Shown here: piece by piece, positions 1 through 6,322 of the stretch
How positions within the stretch are numbered: position 1 is the stretch's first letter
Layout: each line of letters starts with the position of its first letter
Source of the DNA: Halobacteriales archaeon QH_10_70_21
Lineage (GTDB): Archaea; Halobacteriota; Halobacteria; Halobacteriales; Haloarculaceae
Reading direction: 5' to 3'
Length of the DNA: 6,685 nt
Assembly: GCA_003021325.1 (NCBI GenBank)
Contig: PXQM01000123.1
Span: 1 to 6,685 of the forward strand
Notes under the pieces: generated by a model
Told to the model about the DNA's origin: nothing
Databases searched by the model: none
What the model saw: only the letters and a program-made list of their open reading frames with translations
Position numbers and translations under genes: made by a program

Positions 1-1
1 G

Positions 2-24
2 GGCCCCGTCCGGATGCCGGGGCC
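2..24. repeat. GC-rich hairpin at left edge
   Basis: A 7-bp inverted repeat (GGCCCCG at 2-8, CGGGGCC at 18-24) encloses a 9-base loop and is followed by GTGTTTAG. It could be the 3' hairpin of a gene ending left of the window. No coding end is visible, and archaeal termination depends mainly on T-tracts, so a terminator role is only a guess. Confidence 0.3.
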
Positions 25-87
25 GTGTTTAGTTACGCGAGAGCCGGCCGATCAGCCAGCATCGGGTGGGACCTCGAACGGGGCCGA

Positions 88-128
88 CCGCTCGCGCAGC
101 GAGGGAGCCCTCGCGAAGAAGCGAGCGG
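88..128. repeat. Nested palindrome in intergenic DNA
   Basis: An 8-bp outer stem (CCGCTCGC at 88-95, GCGAGCGG at 121-128) encloses an inner 6-bp stem (GCGAGG at 99-104, CCTCGC at 109-114) with a 4-base loop. An alternative pairing is CTCGC at 91-95 with GCGAG at 99-103. From general knowledge, GCGAGCG-rich palindromes recur in intergenic DNA of many haloarchaeal genomes, so this may be a dispersed repeat rather than a site specific to mutS. Confidence 0.5.
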
Positions 129-133
129 GAGGG

Positions 134-149
134 GGCGTTCGGAAACGCC
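134..149. repeat. Small perfect hairpin upstream of mutS
   Basis: GGCGTT at 134-139 pairs perfectly with AACGCC at 144-149 around a CGGA loop. It sits downstream of the nested palindrome and about 95 bases before the mutS start. It lies upstream of the inferred transcription start, so it would probably act at the DNA level if it acts at all. Confidence 0.35.
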
Positions 150-212
150 GTCCTCACCACCGAAATACGCTAATCCCTCCTAACTAAACAGTACCGATGC
201 CGGGGGCGGAGG

Positions 213-220
213 GTATTTGA
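213..220 (+). promoter_or_regulatory. Probable TATA box for leaderless mutS
   Basis: The AT-rich element GTATTTGA is centred about 27.5 bp before the ATG at 244, the expected archaeal TATA distance for a transcript that begins at the start codon. This supports ATG 244 over the in-frame ATG at 220 (or TTG at 217), which would lie inside or next to this box. Against it, GGAGGG at 208-213 could serve as a ribosome site for ATG 220. Confidence 0.5.
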
Positions 221-243
221 TGAGGGAGGCGCACTCCGACAAC

Positions 244-2844
244 ATGGACGAGGCGCTGGGGCCGCCGCCCGCGATGGCCGAGAAGGCCGACGAGCTGACG
301 CCGATGCTGTCGCAGTACCTGGAGCTGTGCGAGCGCTACGACGACGCTCTGGTGCTGTTCCAGGTCGGCGACTTCTACGAGACGTTCTGCGAGGCCGCCG
401 AGACGACCGCGCGACTCCTCGAGATAACGCTCACCCAGCGGGAGGACTCGACCGGCACGTACCCGATGGCCGGCATCCCGATCGACAACGCCGAGTCGTA
501 CATCGAGACGCTGCTCGACGCCGGCTACCGGGTCGCCGTCGCCGACCAGGTCGAGCCTGCGGAGGAGACGACGGGGCTCGTCGACCGTGCGGTCACGCGG
601 GTGGTCACGCCCGGCACGCTCACGGAGACGGAACTGCTCGCGGACGCCGACAACAACTTCGTCGCCTGCCTCACCGACGGCTACGGGCTGGCGCTGCTCG
701 ACGTCTCGACGGGGGACTTCTACGCGACGCGACTGGACCGCCTCGAGGCCGTCGAGGCCGAACTCGAGCGGTTCGACCCCGCCGAGGCCGTCCTCGGTCC
801 GGACGCCCCGGCCGACCCCTTCGACTCGGGCTGCATGGTGACGCCCTACGAGCGGTCCGCCTTCGACCCCGAGACCGCCCGCGCGAAGGTCGAGGCGTAC
901 TTCGGGTCGACGTCGCTGGCCAGCGGGGCCGAACTGCGGGCCTGTGGCGCGCTGCTCGCCTACGCCGAGTACGCCCGCGGCGGGACGACCGACGGTGAGG
1001 TCGAGCGACTGGACTACATCAACCACCTGACCCGCTACGACCCCCGCGAGTACATGCTGCTCGACGCGGTTGCGCTCCGGTCGCTGGAGGTGTTCGAGCC
1101 GCGGCACGTCCACGGGCTGGAGGGGGCGGCGCTGGTCGAGACGCTCGACGAGACCGCGAGCGCGCTGGGCGGCCGGCGGCTGCGGGACTGGCTGCGGCGG
1201 CCGCTGCTCGACGAGGACCGCATCGGCGACCGGCTGGACGCCGTCGAGGCCCTGCTCTCGCGGGTCGGCGACCGCGAGCGCGCGACCGAACTGCTGGCCG
1301 AGGTCTACGACCTCGAGCGGCTCGTCTCGCGGATCTCCCGTGGCCGGGCCGACGCCCGCGACCTCCGGGCGCTGGAGTCGACGCTCTCGGTCGTCCCCGA
1401 ACTGCGGGCCTGTATCGGCGACGCGACCGACGACAGCGACCTCCTGGCGGCGGTCCACGAGGACCTCGACGACTGCCCCGACGTCCGGGGACTCGTCGAC
1501 CGCGCCATCGACGAGTCGCCGCCCGTCGAGATAACCGAGGGCGGCGTCATCAGCGGGGGGTACGACGACCGGCTCGACGAGCTGCGGGCGACCGAGCGCG
1601 AGGGGAAGGCCTGGATCGACGACCTCGAGGAGCGGGAGCGCGAGCGGACGGGCGTCGACTCGCTGAAGGTCGGCCACAACTCCGTGCACGGCTACTACAT
1701 CGAGGTGACGAACCCGAACCTCGATGCGGTGCCGGACGACTACCAGCGGCGCCAGACGCTGAAGAACGCAGAGCGGTTCTACACGCCGGAGCTGAAGGAG
1801 CGCGAGGACGAGATACTCGGGGCGACCGAGCGCGCCGACGAACTCGAGTACGAGCTGTTCCGGGAGGTCCGCGAGGAGGTGGCGGCGGCGACCGAGCGTA
1901 TCCAGGCGACCGCCACCGCCGTCGCGACGCTGGACGCGCTCTGCTCGCTCGCCACGGTCGCCGCACGGTACGACTACTGCCGGCCGACGGTCGGCGCCGA
2001 GGGAATCGACGTCGAGGGCGGCCGCCACCCGGTCGTCGAGCGGACCGAGGCGTCGTTCGTGCCGAACCCGACCGACCTGCCCGCCGACCGCCCGATGGCG
2101 GTCGTCACCGGGCCGAACATGTCGGGCAAGTCCACCTACATGCGGCAGGTCGCGCTCATCTGCGTGCTGGCACAGCTGGGGTCGTTCGTCCCCGCCGAGC
2201 GCGCCGAGCTGCCCGTCATCGACCGGGTGTTCACCCGGGTCGGTGCCTCCGACGACATCGCCGGCGGCCGGTCGACGTTCATGGTCGAGATGACCGAGCT
2301 CGCCGCCATCCTCGAGGACGCCGACGCGGGCTCGCTGGTGGTGCTCGACGAGGTGGGTCGCGGCACCTCGACGACGGACGGCTACGCCATCGCGCAGGCG
2401 GCCACCGAGTACCTCCACGACGAGGTCGGCGCCTACACGCTGTTTGCGACCCACCACCACGGGTTGACGGAGGTGGCCGCCGAGCTGTCCCGCGCCCGGA
2501 ACTACCACTTCTCGGCGGACCGGACGACCGGCGGCGTCGCCTTCGAGCACGACCTCCGTGAGGGGCCGGCGACGGCCTCCTACGGCGTCGAGGTCGCCGA
2601 CATGGCCGGCGTCCCGCCGCGGGTCGTCCAGCGGGCCGACGCGCTCCTCGGCGAGGAGGCCGGGTCGTCGTCTTCGTCGGCCGACGCCACCGCGTCCGGT
2701 CGAACCACCGAGGCGACCGCTTCGACGGACGGCGGGGAACTGCCCGAGGAGCTCCTGACTGAGCTGCGTTCGGTCGACCTCGCCGACACGACGCCGCTGG
2801 AGGCGCTGAACCTGCTGGCGCGGCTCCAGAAGCGGGTGAAGTAG
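244..2844 (+). CDS. mutS: DNA mismatch repair protein MutS
   Basis: This is an 866-residue MutS of usual bacterial-type length. MutS dimers bind mismatches and small loops in DNA and, on ATP binding, become a sliding clamp that recruits downstream repair factors. The mismatch-reading Phe-Tyr-Glu lies at residues 44-46 in VGDFYETF (domain I). The connector, core and clamp domains fill about residues 145-575, and the ATPase follows: Walker [10 protein letters not shown] at 623-631, signature STFMVEM at 677-683, Walker B acidic pair D702-E703, and a switch His at 737. A Ser/Thr/Ala-rich linker (about 806-831) leads to the conserved end helix [17 protein letters not shown]. All key residues are present, so it should be active. 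ATG 244 is preferred because MDEALGPP resembles the N-terminus of haloarchaeal MutS as I remember it and because a TATA-like box lies 27 bp upstream; ATG 220 would add 8 residues. No mutL is nearby. vapB begins 38 bp downstream with no clear terminator between. Confidence 0.96.
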   Translation: MDEALGPPPAMAEKADELTPMLSQYLELCERYDDALVLFQVGDFYETFCEAAETTARLLEITLTQREDSTGTYPMAGIPIDNAESYIETLLDAGYRVAVADQVEPAEETTGLVDRAVTRVVTPGTLTETELLADADNNFVACLTDGYGLALLDVSTGDFYATRLDRLEAVEAELERFDPAEAVLGPDAPADPFDSGCMVTPYERSAFDPETARAKVEAYFGSTSLASGAELRACGALLAYAEYARGGTTDGEVERLDYINHLTRYDPREYMLLDAVALRSLEVFEPRHVHGLEGAALVETLDETASALGGRRLRDWLRRPLLDEDRIGDRLDAVEALLSRVGDRERATELLAEVYDLERLVSRISRGRADARDLRALESTLSVVPELRACIGDATDDSDLLAAVHEDLDDCPDVRGLVDRAIDESPPVEITEGGVISGGYDDRLDELRATEREGKAWIDDLEERERERTGVDSLKVGHNSVHGYYIEVTNPNLDAVPDDYQRRQTLKNAERFYTPELKEREDEILGATERADELEYELFREVREEVAAATERIQATATAVATLDALCSLATVAARYDYCRPTVGAEGIDVEGGRHPVVERTEASFVPNPTDLPADRPMAVVTGPNMSGKSTYMRQVALICVLAQLGSFVPAERAELPVIDRVFTRVGASDDIAGGRSTFMVEMTELAAILEDADAGSLVVLDEVGRGTSTTDGYAIAQAATEYLHDEVGAYTLFATHHHGLTEVAAELSRARNYHFSADRTTGGVAFEHDLREGPATASYGVEVADMAGVPPRVVQRADALLGEEAGSSSSSADATASGRTTEATASTDGGELPEELLTELRSVDLADTTPLEALNLLARLQKRVK

Positions 2845-2846
2845 AG

Positions 2847-2868
2847 GTAATACTTATGCAGTAATACT
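2847..2868 (+). promoter_or_regulatory. vapBC promoter with 8-bp direct repeat (possible operator)
   Basis: GTAATACT occurs twice (2847-2854 and 2861-2868) with a 14-base period, in the only AT-rich patch between mutS and vapB. The overlapping TACTTATG at 2851-2858 is centred about 28.5 bp before the GTG at 2883 and so fits a TATA box for a leaderless transcript. AbrB-fold antitoxins usually repress their own promoter. Repeats overlapping the TATA box fit that, but binding is inferred. Confidence 0.5.
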
Positions 2869-2882
2869 GAGAAATTAGTACC

Positions 2883-3143
2883 GTGCCGCGAGTCACGACC
2901 AAGGGACAGGTGACCATCCCGAAGCGGGTTCGCGAGGAACTCGGCATCGAACCGGGCGACGAGGTCGCGTTCGTCGAGACGGAGGCCGGCTACGAGATAC
3001 GGAAGGAGGCGCCGACGACGGAGGCCGGCGGGGACCCCTTCGAGAAGTACCGCGGCGCGGCGGGCGAGGGGTCGATGCCCGAGCGGATGCGGCGACTCCG
3101 CGGGGAGTACCCCCGCGGGGACGAGGAGGCGACGGACCCGTGA
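2883..3143 (+). CDS. AbrB/MazE-fold antitoxin (VapB-like)
   Basis: An 86-residue protein. Residues 1-40 are a typical SpoVT/AbrB swapped-hairpin DNA-binding domain: VTTKGQVTIPKRVREELGIEPGDEV followed by a short strand region. The rest is a flexible charged tail (PFEKYRG, then MPERMRRLRGEYPRGDEE), of the kind with which VapB-type antitoxins thread into and block the toxin active site. It probably neutralises the PIN protein encoded next and represses their shared promoter. The GTG start is chosen because the AbrB motif begins immediately after it and a TATA-like element lies 28 bp upstream. The last 4 bases overlap the toxin start (GTGA), indicating translational coupling. The family and pairing are clear; regulation and toxin neutralisation are inferred. 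Confidence 0.88.
   Translation: MPRVTTKGQVTIPKRVREELGIEPGDEVAFVETEAGYEIRKEAPTTEAGGDPFEKYRGAAGEGSMPERMRRLRGEYPRGDEEATDP
3096..3120 (+). repeat. Stable hairpin at the vapB-vapC junction
   Basis: CCGCGGGG at 3098-3105 pairs perfectly with CCCCGCGG at 3111-3118 around the loop AGTAC. It extends outward by a T-G wobble (3097/3119) and a C-G pair (3096/3120). It lies within the antitoxin tail codons and ends 19 bases before the vapC GTG. It could modulate coupled translation of the toxin, or be a by-product of GC-rich Arg/Gly/Pro codons. Confidence 0.4.
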
Positions 3144-3619
3144 CGACGACGGCGGTGGACACGAGCGCGCTTCTGGCGCTGCTGTACGACGACGACTACG
3201 CCGACGAGAGCGAGGCGGCGCTCCGGGCGGCCTACCGTGATGGCCGACTCGTCGTTACGCCGGTCGTCTACGCCGAACTGGCCGCCGACGGCGGCTTCGG
3301 GGACGCGTCCGACCTCGATACGTTCCTCTCGGACTTCAGCATCCGACTCGAGACGCCATCGCGGGCGGCGGCGTTCCGCGCCGGCGAGTCGTTCCGGGAG
3401 TACCTCAACCGCCGCCCCGACGGCCTCGAGTGCCCGGCGTGCGGAACCGAGCGGTCCGTCTCCTGTCCGGCGTGTGGCGAGTCGCTGGCGCCGCGCCAGC
3501 ACGTCGCCGCGGACCTCCTCATCGGCGGCCACGCGGCGGTCGACGCCGATGCGCTGGTCACCTTCGACGCCGGGTTCTACGGGACGTACTTCCCGGAGCT
3601 TCCGGTCCGCCCCGAGTGA
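3140..3619 (+). CDS. PIN-domain toxin (VapC-like) with inserted zinc ribbon
   Basis: A 159-residue PIN-domain nuclease. PIN toxins are Mg-dependent ribonucleases that cut tRNA or rRNA when not bound by antitoxin. The expected acidic active-site residues are visible: D7 in AVDTSALLALL, E46 in TPVVYAELA, D125 in HVAADLLIGGHA, and D143 in VTFDAGFY. Between E46 and D125 lies an extra CxxC-x7-CxxC zinc-ribbon motif (C98, C101, C109, C112), preceded by LNRRPDGLE and followed by LAPRQ. Most VapC toxins lack this insertion. It might bind RNA, stabilise the fold, or set target choice; this is inference. The GTG start overlaps the antitoxin stop by 4 bp and there is no separate promoter, so expression should depend on the antitoxin reading frame. 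The RNA target cannot be read from the sequence. Confidence 0.85.
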   Translation: MTTTAVDTSALLALLYDDDYADESEAALRAAYRDGRLVVTPVVYAELAADGGFGDASDLDTFLSDFSIRLETPSRAAAFRAGESFREYLNRRPDGLECPACGTERSVSCPACGESLAPRQHVAADLLIGGHAAVDADALVTFDAGFYGTYFPELPVRPE

Positions 3620-3623
3620 CCGC

Positions 3624-3643
3624 CGGCGGATTTTTGTCCGCCG
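3624..3643 (+). promoter_or_regulatory. T-rich hairpin: promoter or terminator before the Mrr-type gene
   Basis: CGGCGGA (3624-3630) pairs with TCCGCCG (3637-3643) around the loop TTTTTG, starting 4 bases after the vapC stop. The T-run is centred about 27.5 bp before the GTG at 3661, which suits a TATA-like box for a leaderless transcript. A T5 tract just past a stop codon also suits an archaeal terminator for vapBC. It may be both; the sequence alone does not decide. Confidence 0.45.
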
Positions 3644-3660
3644 CCATCCACACGCCGGCA

Positions 3661-4977
3661 GTGACGCTGCTCGACGACCTCTCGGGGCACGAGTTCGAGG
3701 ACGCGGTCGCGGCGCTGTTCCGCGCCCACGGCTACGAGGACGTCGAGGTCGCCAGCCGGGTCGCCGACGAGGGCCGCGACGTCACGATGCGGGACGGCGA
3801 AACAGCCTACGTCGTCGAGTGCAAGCACACCGACGCCGTCTCGCGGCCGACCGTCCAGAAGCTCCACTCGGCGGTCGCGACCGACGACCACGACGGCCCG
3901 AAGCGAGGGATGGTCGTCACCTCCGGCCGGTTCACCGGGGCCGCGGAGACGTACGCCGAGGAGCTGCGCGACCGCGGGGACCCCCACCCGGTCGAGCTCG
4001 TCGACGGCGATGACCTCCGGGAACTCGGCGAGGCCGCCGGAATGGACCTCTACAACGGCCGCATCGAGGTCGTCTGCGAGGCGACGCTGCCGGTTGGCGA
4101 GCCGGCCCTCGCCGTCGCGGAGGCCTTCGAGGCCGTCGAGAACGCGCCGCCGCGGGCCGAACTCCCGGCGCCCGACACCGGGGTGGTCTACCGGCCGGTC
4201 GTCGACGTCGAGGCGGTCACCCGCGCGACCTTCGAGACGAGCGTCGGCGTCATCCACCGAATCGACCGCCGGGACCACGTCGTTCTCGAGGCCGACCGGG
4301 AGGGCCCGGCGCTGGCGCCCGACCTCGTCGACCTGGTCGGCGTCGGGACGGTCGACCTCGCGGCGGCGCAGCGACGACACGGCGGCCACGCCGAGCGGTT
4401 CGACGGCACCGAGGCGGAGTACCGCGACGCCGCGACGGAGCTGCTGTGTTCGGCGCTTGCGACCACCGTCACCTACACCGGCGACAACGACGTCACCTAC
4501 GAGCGGGACTGTCGCCCCTCGCCGGACGACGTCGACCTCCACCGGGTGCGGCCGCTCTACGTGCCGCGCGTCGACGCGACCGTCGAACTCGGCGAGTACG
4601 ACCACGGGCTCACCTTCGACGCTGCCGGCCCGCGGCGAGCGGTCCGCACCGACGGGGTGCGGCGCTGCGTCCACTGCGAGGTGTCGGACGACGACGAGAC
4701 GTACACCTACTGCGCGAACTGCGGCAGCGTCAACTGCGAGGCCCACACGGAGACCGAGCGGCTGGCCGGCGAGCCCGTCTGCACCGGCTGTGCGGTCACG
4801 CGGGATTTCTTCCTCGACACGAAGTACTTTTTCGACGAGAGCAACGCCGCGGCGTTCGAAGCGGAGTACGAGGCGATGCCGTTCTACCGGAGGCCGCTGG
4901 AGAACCCGACACTGGCGGCCGCGGCCGCTGCCGTGGCCGTCCTGCTCGTCCTCGCCGTCGCTGCCCTCTCGCTCTAG
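3661..4977 (+). CDS. Mrr-type restriction endonuclease-like protein with zinc module and tail anchor
   Basis: A 438-residue protein. Residues about 7-115 are an Mrr-like PD-(D/E)xK nuclease domain: E11 and E13 in GHEFEDAVAALF, D40 in EGRDV, E53 and K55 in VVECKH, Q66 in VQKL, then the family motif GMVVTSGRFTGAA. The catalytic set looks intact, so DNA cleavage is plausible. The middle (about 130-330) is a region I recognise only as conserved in haloarchaeal proteins of this type. Residues 336-377 hold eight potential zinc ligands in the order CxxC, CxxC, CxxH, CxxC (C336/C339, C351/C354, C359/H362, C374/C377). Residues about 417-437 form one hydrophobic helix at the very C-terminus, suggesting a tail anchor with the nuclease in the cytoplasm. 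The GTG start is chosen because the domain begins there and an AT-rich box lies 27 bp upstream; the open frame reaching back to 3430 overlaps vapC. Its stop overlaps that of nucS. It could be a type IV-like defence enzyme or a repair nuclease; which is not known. Confidence 0.85.
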   Translation: MTLLDDLSGHEFEDAVAALFRAHGYEDVEVASRVADEGRDVTMRDGETAYVVECKHTDAVSRPTVQKLHSAVATDDHDGPKRGMVVTSGRFTGAAETYAEELRDRGDPHPVELVDGDDLRELGEAAGMDLYNGRIEVVCEATLPVGEPALAVAEAFEAVENAPPRAELPAPDTGVVYRPVVDVEAVTRATFETSVGVIHRIDRRDHVVLEADREGPALAPDLVDLVGVGTVDLAAAQRRHGGHAERFDGTEAEYRDAATELLCSALATTVTYTGDNDVTYERDCRPSPDDVDLHRVRPLYVPRVDATVELGEYDHGLTFDAAGPRRAVRTDGVRRCVHCEVSDDDETYTYCANCGSVNCEAHTETERLAGEPVCTGCAVTRDFFLDTKYFFDESNAAAFEAEYEAMPFYRRPLENPTLAAAAAAVAVLLVLAVAALSL

Positions 4978-5714
4978 CCCTGTGGGGTCAGCGGGACGAA
5001 CCCCAGACCGTTCTCGGCGAGCAGCGCCTCGGCGCGCTCGGTGACCGACGGCGCGACGAGGACGCCCCGGACCTCGGCGTCGGCGTGGAGGTCCCGCTCC
5101 AGCGCCTCGACGTAGCGGTTGAGCTGGCCGACGGCGTCGGGACCGACCCGCCGCCGCTTCAGCTCGAGGACGACCGTCCGCCCGGCGTCGTCCTCGCCGT
5201 AGACGTCGACGGCGCCGGCGGGCGTCTCCCGCTCGGTCGCCAGCGGCGTGAAGCCGGCCTCGACGAGAGACGGCTCCTCGAGAACCCGCTCCTTGAGGTC
5301 GGCCTCGGTGCCGACCACCTCCAGCGACTCGGGGTCGGCGACGTCGAAGGCCGCGGCGTGTGCGACCGACGCGAAGCGGACGACGAGCGACTCCTCGGGG
5401 GTCGTCCGGTGGCTCTCAACGACGAGTTCCTCGCCCGCCGTCCGGCAGCCGTGCTCGCAGCCCGGCGGCTGCCAGTTGACCGGCTGCTGGCCCTCGTCGG
5501 TGTGGACCAGCGCCGCGCCGTCGGGCTTGAGCATGACGTGGCGGTCGCCCGGCCCGAGCTCGGAGGCCGCCCGGCCCTCGTAGTCGACGGTGCAGCGGCC
5601 GAACAGGGTGACGAGCGCGCCCGCCTCGATGCCGGCGGTCACGAACTCGGCCGCCGCCGCCGGGTCGGGGGTCGAGAGCGTTCGAGCGCCGCCGGTCGCG
5701 TCGTCGGTGGACAC
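4974..5714 (-). CDS. nucS: Endonuclease NucS/EndoMS (mismatch-specific)
   Basis: A 246-residue protein, normal for the family. NucS/EndoMS is a dimeric nuclease of archaea and Actinobacteria that makes a double-strand cut at certain mismatches, usually working with the sliding clamp. The N-terminal DNA-binding domain carries the conserved run R40, YEGRA (45-49), GDR (56-58), and PVNWQPPG (78-85) with W81 as the base-stacking aromatic. The RecB-like nuclease core shows D170 (AVDVYG), E184 and K186 (VLELKRRRVG), and Q197-L198, followed by RYVEAL. All catalytic residues are present. The GTG start at 5714 is preferred: a TATA-like palindrome lies 27 bp upstream, and the frame running further back overlaps the upstream gene. 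The C-terminus ends FVPLTPQG and shows no QxxLxxFF clamp-binding motif. The gene converges on the Mrr-type gene with stop codons sharing CTAG and lies 25 bp after the upstream gene, so read-through co-expression is also possible. Confidence 0.93.
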   Translation of the reverse strand: MSTDDATGGARTLSTPDPAAAAEFVTAGIEAGALVTLFGRCTVDYEGRAASELGPGDRHVMLKPDGAALVHTDEGQQPVNWQPPGCEHGCRTAGEELVVESHRTTPEESLVVRFASVAHAAAFDVADPESLEVVGTEADLKERVLEEPSLVEAGFTPLATERETPAGAVDVYGEDDAGRTVVLELKRRRVGPDAVGQLNRYVEALERDLHADAEVRGVLVAPSVTERAEALLAENGLGFVPLTPQG

Positions 5715-5733
5715 ACGGCAGGGTAGCGGGGTC

Positions 5734-5749
5734 GGGCGCTTAAGCGCCC
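5734..5749 (-). promoter_or_regulatory. 16-bp perfect palindrome at the nucS promoter position
   Basis: GGGCGCTTAAGCGCCC is a perfect 16-bp palindrome. Its TTAA centre lies about 27.5 bp before the nucS GTG, the spacing seen for TATA-like boxes elsewhere in this window, and it contains the TAA stop of the upstream gene. It may combine a TATA box with a dimeric-regulator operator, or act as a hairpin between the two genes. No Shine-Dalgarno sequence precedes nucS, which fits leaderless initiation. Confidence 0.5.
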
Positions 5750-6279
5750 CGCCCGTCCGCCGGGCCGGCGGGGAAGACGACGGCCCCGCGGTCGGGGTCC
5801 AGCCACCGCAGCGCCCGGACGACGGCGCCGTCGCCGGTCCCGGTCGCCGCACGGACGGCGCGCGCGCCGGCGAGCCACCCGCGGAGGTACGTGGCGTCGG
5901 CGTCGTCCGCGTGGCCCACGAGGGCGGTCCGGTGGCGGTCGTCGCCCCGCCACAGCGCGAAGACGAGGTAGCGCCGGACCGAGAAGTCGGCGTCGACGAC
6001 GTACAGCGCCTCGTGCTCGACGGGGTCGACCTGCGCACAGACCTCGGCGAACGACAGCCCGGTCGCCAGTGGGTCGGGGTCGACCGCCGTCCGGGGGTCG
6101 TCGGTCAGCCGGCCGCCGGCGGGGTCCAGCATATCGGCGGCGCGGTCACCCATCCCGTCGTCGTCCGGTGGGCCGCCGAACGGCGTCTCCCGGTCGATGG
6201 TGTCCGGGTCGACGCCCCAGTGGGCGTAGTGGAGGTCGTAGCCATCGCGGTCGTAGGCGACCAGCGTCCGGTGTCCCAT
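5740..6279 (-). CDS. Conserved haloarchaeal protein of unknown function (possibly DUF6735)
   Basis: A 179-residue protein beginning MGHRTLVAYDRDGYDLHYAHWG. I associate this N-terminal pattern with a haloarchaea-only uncharacterised family, from memory DUF6735; no function is known to me. A conserved-looking core, LSFAEVCAQVDPVEHEALYVVDADFSVRRYLVFALWRG, is written here only by its position, about residues 74-112. A weaker C-terminal part (about 120-179) ends at VVFPAGPADGRGA. There is no signal peptide, membrane helix, cysteine cluster or known catalytic motif. It is strongly acidic, fitting a soluble cytoplasmic protein. The ATG start is well supported: it begins the conserved motif, and a TATA-like GTTTATCA lies about 27.5 bp upstream with no Shine-Dalgarno. 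It reads toward nucS with a 25-bp gap and might be co-transcribed with it. Confidence 0.72.
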   Translation of the reverse strand: MGHRTLVAYDRDGYDLHYAHWGVDPDTIDRETPFGGPPDDDGMGDRAADMLDPAGGRLTDDPRTAVDPDPLATGLSFAEVCAQVDPVEHEALYVVDADFSVRRYLVFALWRGDDRHRTALVGHADDADATYLRGWLAGARAVRAATGTGDGAVVRALRWLDPDRGAVVFPAGPADGRGA

Positions 6280-6302
6280 GGGTCCGGTGGCCGCCCGTTC
6301 GG

Positions 6303-6310
6303 TGATAAAC
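6303..6310 (-). promoter_or_regulatory. TATA box for the 5740-6279 gene
   Basis: On the minus strand this reads GTTTATCA, centred about 27.5 bp before the ATG at 6279, and there is no Shine-Dalgarno between. It is the clearest leaderless-type promoter in the window. It lies just beyond the stop of the CBS-gene remnant. Confidence 0.6.
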
Positions 6311-6322
6311 CCGCGGCCGGTC

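Larger units (their letters stand above)
26..190. repeat. 10-bp inverted repeat pair flanking the mutS upstream region
   Basis: TGTTTAGTTA at 26-35 and its exact reverse complement TAACTAAACA at 181-190 bracket 145 bases of otherwise GC-rich, non-coding DNA. AT-rich 10-mers are uncommon here, so a perfect inverted pair is notable. It could be the ends of a small degenerate mobile element, paired regulator sites, or chance. No flanking target duplication was found: the bases next to the arms are GGCCG on the left and GTACC on the right. Confidence 0.4.

Noticed and set aside
184..2550. A 788-residue open frame antisense to mutS
   Set aside because: It mirrors mutS codons in GC-rich DNA, is rich in Arg, Val and Gly with no recognisable domain, and has no promoter at its start. 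The opposite strand encodes a complete, well-conserved MutS.
3430..3660. N-terminal extension of the Mrr-type protein
   Set aside because: It overlaps the PIN toxin in another frame and is Arg-rich and non-acidic. The nuclease domain begins right after the GTG at 3661.
3577..4746. Long minus-strand open frame across the Mrr-type gene
   Set aside because: It is a shadow of the nuclease gene; its composition is repetitive Val/Asp/Arg with no domain pattern.
5715..6038. N-terminal extension of NucS in the same open frame
   Set aside because: The extension overlaps the 5740-6279 gene in another frame, looks low-complexity, and gives a length well beyond the family norm. The GTG at 5714 has a TATA-like element at the right distance.
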